Assembly (NCBI GenBank): GCA_030674185.1
Contig: JAPXFY010000022.1
Span: 928,722-992,721, forward strand
From: Monoplex corrugatus
Lineage: Eukaryota > Mollusca > Gastropoda > Littorinimorpha > Ranellidae
Reading direction: 5' to 3'
Length of the DNA: 64,000 nucleotides
Part shown: positions 58,949 to 64,000 of the stretch, in pieces
Layout: every line of letters starts with the position of its first letter
Position numbering within the stretch: position 1 is the first letter of the stretch
The notes under the pieces: generated by a model
The model's database searches: none
What the model was told of the DNA's origin: nothing
What the model saw: the letters and a program-made list of their open reading frames with translations, nothing else
Program-made: the position numbers and the translations under genes

Positions 58949-60720
58949 ACACGCATGGCTATAAATGGGGAGAAAGAATAAAAGCAATAAAAGCAAGAAT
59001 AAAAGCAATGGAAAATTATAGAGAGCATAGCATATACAATTATATATTATAACCATGTGATTCCCCTCCGAGCGGAGATAGGCTGCAGAGGGGGGGGGGG
59101 GGGGGGGGGTGTTGAGTGAGGTTAGGATTTTATGCAGGAGGAGAAAAGGTGAGTTTTGAGAGCGGACTGAAGGAGACAAAAGTAGGTTGCTGACGGACTG
59201 AGAGAAGAAGTTTGTTCCAGGAGAGTGGACCAGAAACAGAGAAGGCTCGTGGACCATAGGTATTGAGCTTAGTGCATGGAAAGCGAAAAGTCAGAGGATC
59301 GGAGGCAGAGAGGAGGGTACGTGAGGGAACATAGATCTCAAGTAGGCTTGACAGGTAATCGGGGGCTGCGTTATTGAGGCTTTTGTAGCACATGGTGTCT
59401 AGTTTGTACTGTATGCGCTTTGATACAGGGAGCCAGTGAAGTTGTGCCAGGAGAGGAGATATGTGGTCAGCTTTTTTCTTTTTGAGTACAAGGCGTACAG
59501 CATTGTTTTGAATGCGCTGTAGGATGTGAATGGTGGAGGCAGGAAGACCAGACAGGAGTGAATTGCAATAGTCAATGCGAGACATTATGAAGGAGAGAAC
59601 GAGTTTTGCAGTTGTTTCGACAGAGAGATACTTCCTGATCAGCCTTATACGATGGAGATGATAGTAGCAAGATCTGGCAGTTTGAGAAACAAAGTTGTTC
59701 ATGGAGAGGGTAGAGTCAATGCAGACACCAAGGTTTTTAGCTGAATCAGAAATTGGGACTGATGTGTTACATAATGGGAGAGAAAGAGGAGGCAGCTGAG
59801 AAAGTTTCTGACAGGTACCAATGAGGATAGCTTCTGTCTTGTCGTCATTAAGCTGAAGTTTGTTGAACGTCATCCAGTTCTTAATGTCTGAGTAACACTC
59901 AGTGGTGCGAGTCAACAGGCGCTGTATATTATCAGGTGAGTCACTGTCTTGAAGTTGGGTGTCATCAGCATAGAAGTGGTGTTTTATAGAGTGGGAGTTG
60001 ATGATGGTGGACAGGGGGGAGATGTAAAGAGTGAAAAGAACAGGGCCAAGGACAGATCCTTGTGGAACACCACAGGTCAGGTATGCAGGTTGAGAGTAAG
60101 TGCCATTGATGAGAACGGTTTGTTTTCTGTTTGATAGGTATGAAGTGAACCAAGACAGAGCAATGTCAGAGATGCCAAAAGTATGATGAAGTCTAGAAAG
60201 GAGAATACATGATCAATGGTATCAAAGGCTGCAGACAGATCAAGGAGTGTGAGGAGAGAGACTTTGCAGTATCATTTGCAAGGAGGAGATTGTTGAGAAT
60301 GTGTAGTAGGGCAGTTTCAGTGCTATGGCACTGGTGGTAGGCTGACTGGAAAGGATTGAGGAGATTGTTGGCAGACAGGTGAGAGTTCAGCTGGTTGAGG
60401 ACGACTTTTTCAAGGAGTTTTGACAAGAAAGAGAGATTAGAGATAGGCCGGTAATTTTTCAGTTCATTTGGGTCTAATAAAATTGTGTTCTTGAGGGAGG
60501 AGGTGGAACAATAGGAGACTGGAAGAGGATCTGGGTTGACATGTCAGTTTGAAGAGATGTAGTTGATGATGTCAGTGTTTGATATGGAAGAGAGAGTGAG
60601 AGGAGACAGTCGGCGTAGAGAGAACCTGTGAGAAAACGGATGACCAGTTCGCAGGTTGTTGAACGACATGGATCTGATTGTGTTGAGTTCATTGATATGA
60701 ACTGTAGTACTCTGTAGTAG
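58784..60720 (-). mobile_element. CR1/L2-like LINE inserted in the satellite
   Basis: Minus strand reads SNTDIINYISSN, FLSKLLEKVVLNQLNSHLSA, ETALLHILNNLL, CGVPQGSVLGPVLFTLYISP, HHFYADDTQLQDSDSP (intact YADD), DIKNWMTFNKLQLNDDKTEA, HISPLLAQLHWLPVSKRIQ. 3' end at 58784 with tatatagcgcaaaatcttga and (TAA)n. Frame breaks near 60190-60220 and 60480; 5' truncated before the endonuclease. A 20-base G run (59090-59110) and (CA)n (58855-58945) lie in its 3' UTR. Confidence 0.92.
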
Positions 60721-62880
60721 TGGTATACTGTAACGTGTGCATTGTACTGACAACATGTCTAAGTGACTACTGTAGTAAGTGTGTATACTGTAACCAGTGT
60801 TGCTTTGATACTGACAACCATGTCTACGATGGACCTACTGAGTAAGTGTGTATACTGAACCAGTGTTGCCATTTGATATGACAACCATGTTACGATGGAC
60901 TACTGTAGTAAGTGTGTATACTGTAACGTGTTGCCATTCTATCTGACAACATGTACAGATGGCTACTGTGTAAGTGTGTATACGTAACAGTGTTGCCATT
61001 CTGATACTGACAACCATGTCTACAGATGGACTTACTGTAGTAAGTGTGTATACTGTAACCAGTGTTGCCATTCTGATACTGACAACCATGTCTACAGATG
61101 GACCTACTGTAGTAAGTGTGTATACTGTAACCAGTGTTGCCATTCTGATACTGACAACCATGTCTACAGATGGACTACTGTAGTAAGATTGTGTATACTG
61201 TAACCAGTGTTGCCATTCTGATACTGGACAATCCATGTCTACAGAAAGGACTATGTAGTAAGTTGTGTATACTGTAACCAGTGTTGCCTTTCTGATACTG
61301 ACAACCATGTCTACAGATGGACCTACTGTGGTTAAGTGTGTTATACTGGTAACGTGTTGCCATTCTGATACTGACAACCATTGTCTACAGATGAGACTAC
61401 TGTAGTAAGTGTGGTATACTGTAACCAGTCGTTGCCATTCTGATCTGACAACCATGTCTACAGGATGACTACTGTAGTAAGTGTGTATACTGTAACCAGT
61501 GTTGCCATTCTGATACTGACAACCATGTCTACAGATGGACCTACTGTAGTAAGTGTGTATACTGTAACCAGTGTTGCCATTCTGATACTGACAACCATGT
61601 CTACAGATGGACTACTGTAGTAAGTGTGTATACTGTAACCAGTGTTGCCATTCTGATACTGACAACCATGTCTACAGATGGACCTACTGTAGTAAGTGTG
61701 TATACTGTAACCAGTGTTGCCATTCTGATACTGACAACCATGTCTACAGATGGACCTACTGTAGTAAGTTGTGTATACTGTAACCAGTGTTGCCATTCTG
61801 ATACTGACAACCATGTCTACAGATGGACCTACTGTAGTAAGTGTGTATACTGTAACCAGTGTTGCCATTCTGATACTGACAACCATGTCTACAGATGGAC
61901 CTACTGTAGTAAGTTTGTATACTGTAACCAGTGTTGCCATTCTGATACTGACAACCATGTCTACAGATGGACCTACTGCAGTAAGTGTGTATACTGTAAA
62001 CCAGTGTTGCCATTCTGATACTGACAACCATGTCTACAGATGGACCTACTGTAGTAAGTGTGTATACTGTAACCAGTGTTGCCATTCTGATACTGACAAC
62101 CATGTTACAGTGACCTACGTAGTAAGTGTGTATACTGTAACCAGTGTTGCCATTCTGATACTGACAACCATGTCTACAGGTAAACTACTGTAGTAAGTTT
62201 GTATACTGTAACCAGTGTTGCCATTCTGATACTGACAACCATGTATACAGATGGACCTACTGTAGTAAGTGTGTATACTGTAACCAGTGTTGCCATTCTG
62301 ATACTGACAACCAATTTCTACAGGTAAACTACTGTAGTAAGTGTGTATACTGTAACCAGTGTTGCCATTCTGATACTGACAACCATGTCTACAGATGGAC
62401 CTACTGTAGTAAGTTTGTATACTGTAACCAGTGTTGCCATTCTGATACTGACAACCATGTCTACAGGGACCTACTGTAGTAAGTTTTATACTGTAACCAG
62501 TGTTGCCATTCTGATACTGACAACCATGTCTACAGATAAACTACTGTAGTAAGTTTGTATACTGTAACCAGTGTTGTCATTCTGATACTGACAACCATGT
62601 CTACAGGTAAACCTACTGTAGTAAGTTTGTATACTGTAACCAGTGTTGCCATTCTGATATTGACAACCATGTCTACAGATGGACCTACTGTAGTAAGTGT
62701 GTATACTGTAACCAGTGTTGCCATTCTGATACTGACAACCATGTCTACAGATGGACCTACTGTAGTAAGTTTGTATACTGTAACCAGTGTTGCCATTCTG
62801 ATATTGACAACCGTGTATACACTACAGATGGATCTATGGGAACAAGTATATATTGTAATCAGTGTTGCCATTCTGATACT
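60721..62880. repeat. 72-bp satellite, subfamily B, right block
   Basis: About 30 units. Those from about 60720 to 61480 carry many single-base deletions and a few insertions, while those from 61490 to 62090 are almost identical to one another. Confidence 0.95.
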
Positions 62881-63009
62881 GCTGGTGTCCAGCATTGCAA
62901 ATAGGTCATTTGGGTCATCCACAAAATACCAAGATTGCCTTGCTGACTTGAAAAACAAGCGTCGCAGTGCTTTGAATCTTTTACACTCCTCACATGGCCC
63001 AAGTCTTCC
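62880..63009 (-). CDS. possible exon of an unidentified minus-strand gene
   Basis: Minus-strand frame GRLGPCEECKRFKALRRLFF, KSARQSWYFVDDPNDLFAML, DTS is unusually protein-like, with a CxxC pair, and is bounded by an acceptor (atttagtcag at 63010-63012) and a possible donor gtatca (62879-62874). Phase 0 in, phase 1 out. Not recognised. The donor sequence is also the start of the satellite unit to the left. It could be a transposon fragment instead. Confidence 0.35.
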
Positions 63010-63165
63010 CTGACTAAATATCGAAATCACGTGCAAATATTATATTTGTTGTGATGTCACGTTTGGCACAGTCATTCCAAGCGTCATGGCCATGTTTAGT
63101 AATGAAGAACAGCTTGCTTACTTGCTGACATCAAATTTGAATTTCATAAATTTAGGAAGTTCTGG

Positions 63166-63530
63166 TTATTGTTATTGTTGTTTAAAGCCCAGCCGACCAT
63201 GTAGAGCCATATCAGGGCTATAACCGCTTCAAAACATATAAAACTTCAACAGGGGGAAAAAAACAGAAAAGAAAGTTAAGTACACATATCAATGCATTCA
63301 CGCACATAATCTAAGGACATGCCCCTGGCGTTGACCACTCTGTCCAATTTATCGCACAGGAGATTTAAAAAACACACCTGAATACAAATTTAACCATACT
63401 TAAGGACATCAAAACATATCATAAAAACGGGCATAAATTATTTAAAATTTCTTCTGCATATATCACTTCCCTAGAGCCAAAAATGCACTTAATACATACA
63501 CCCAATTATCAATTCTAAGGAAAAAATACG
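63166..63530 (+). mobile_element. dispersed short element, copy 2
   Basis: Begins ttattgttgtttaaagccca, then gccatatcagggctataacc, ttaagtacacatatcaatgc, ccactctgtccaatttatcg, and ends aaaaatgcacttaatacata and acccaattatcaattctaag. Full alignment with 17614-17965. Confidence 0.88.
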
Positions 63531-63540
63531 TAAGACTTTA

Positions 63541-64000
63541 TCAAACACATACAGACAAAGATGGCTGTATACAACGCCTGTGTCCTCAGCACCTTGCTGT
63601 GTGGCAGCGAGGCGTGGACCACGCATGCTCATCAGGAGAAAAGGCTCAATACCTTCCACCTGAGAAGCTTACGGCGCATACTCGGCATTTCCTGGCAAGA
63701 CAAGGTGACCAACACCGAAGTCCCGACCTGCACTAGCCTCCCAACCATGTATACCATGCGGAGACAGTGTCGGCTGAGCTGGCTGGGCCACGTTCGTCGC
63801 ATGGAAGATGGTCGCATCCCAAAAGACATCCTTTATGGTGAGCTTGCCACAGGGCAGAGAAACATTGGCCGCCCACAGCTGAGATACAAATACGTTTGCA
63901 AACGTGACATGAAGACGCTTGAGATCAACACTGAGTCCTGGGAGGACCTCGCAGATGACTGCAACAGCTGGAGAACTACTCTCAAGAAACAGCTGCGGAT
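63541..64000 (+). mobile_element. LINE RT C-terminal fragment, runs off the right edge
   Basis: One open frame from 63560: MAVYNACVLSTLLCGSEAWT, LRRILGISWQDKVTNTEV, RQCRLSWLGHVRRMEDGRIP, KDILYGELATGQRNIGRPQL, RYKYVCKRDMKTLEI, SWEDLADDCNSWRTTL. No stop or frameshift in about 145 codons, so a recent insertion. The zinc finger normally found after this region would lie beyond the window; a copy of it is at 33835-34400. Confidence 0.88.

Overview
The window reads as nuclear DNA from an invertebrate animal, most likely a mollusc and perhaps a gastropod. It carries a spliced animal housekeeping gene (eIF3 subunit c) with large introns, several families of non-LTR retrotransposon, a Penelope-like element, a Gmr1-like Ty3/gypsy element and an unusual density of minisatellites. 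The taxon is an inference from repeat style and protein similarity recalled from memory; nothing in the sequence names the species.

Positions 343-23310, minus strand: the 5' (N-terminal) part of the EIF3C gene. Nine coding exons can be placed with splice sites and phases that agree throughout, giving about 365 residues from the start Met (23282) through the acidic region to the start of the conserved helical part; the rest lies off the left edge. Most of the intron space is tandem repeat. At least four exon edges (acceptors of exons 4 and 5, all of exon 7, donor of exon 8) have themselves been copied into neighbouring tandem repeats. Exon 7 is the extreme case: eight intact copies of a 42-nt symmetric exon in a 73-bp array.

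Positions 23311-40900: transposon graveyard. An RTE-like LINE (minus) is split by a 5'-truncated CR1/L2-like LINE (plus). A Penelope-like element with GIY-YIG endonuclease is followed by a 1.1-kb solo LTR with perfect 5-bp target-site duplications. A Gmr1-like Ty3/gypsy element is split between gag and protease by a 2.2-kb CR1/L2-like LINE.

Positions 40900-54700: a sparse region with one clear single-exon gene on the plus strand (49094-50749), an unrecognised single-pass membrane protein with a signal peptide and a long serine/acid-rich cytoplasmic tail. It is surrounded by minisatellites, short inverted-repeat elements and LINE scraps.

Positions 54700-64000: one 70-72-bp satellite family (55275-62880) interrupted by two LINEs. 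One of these LINEs has had 38 bp of its own coding sequence expanded into a 1.6-kb array. A possible unidentified minus-strand exon (62880-63009) abuts the right end of the satellite, and a LINE 3' coding fragment runs off the right edge.

The two real genes do not form a functional unit. The main theme is structural: local sequence of any kind (splice junctions, transposon coding sequence, dispersed repeats) has repeatedly been expanded in tandem.
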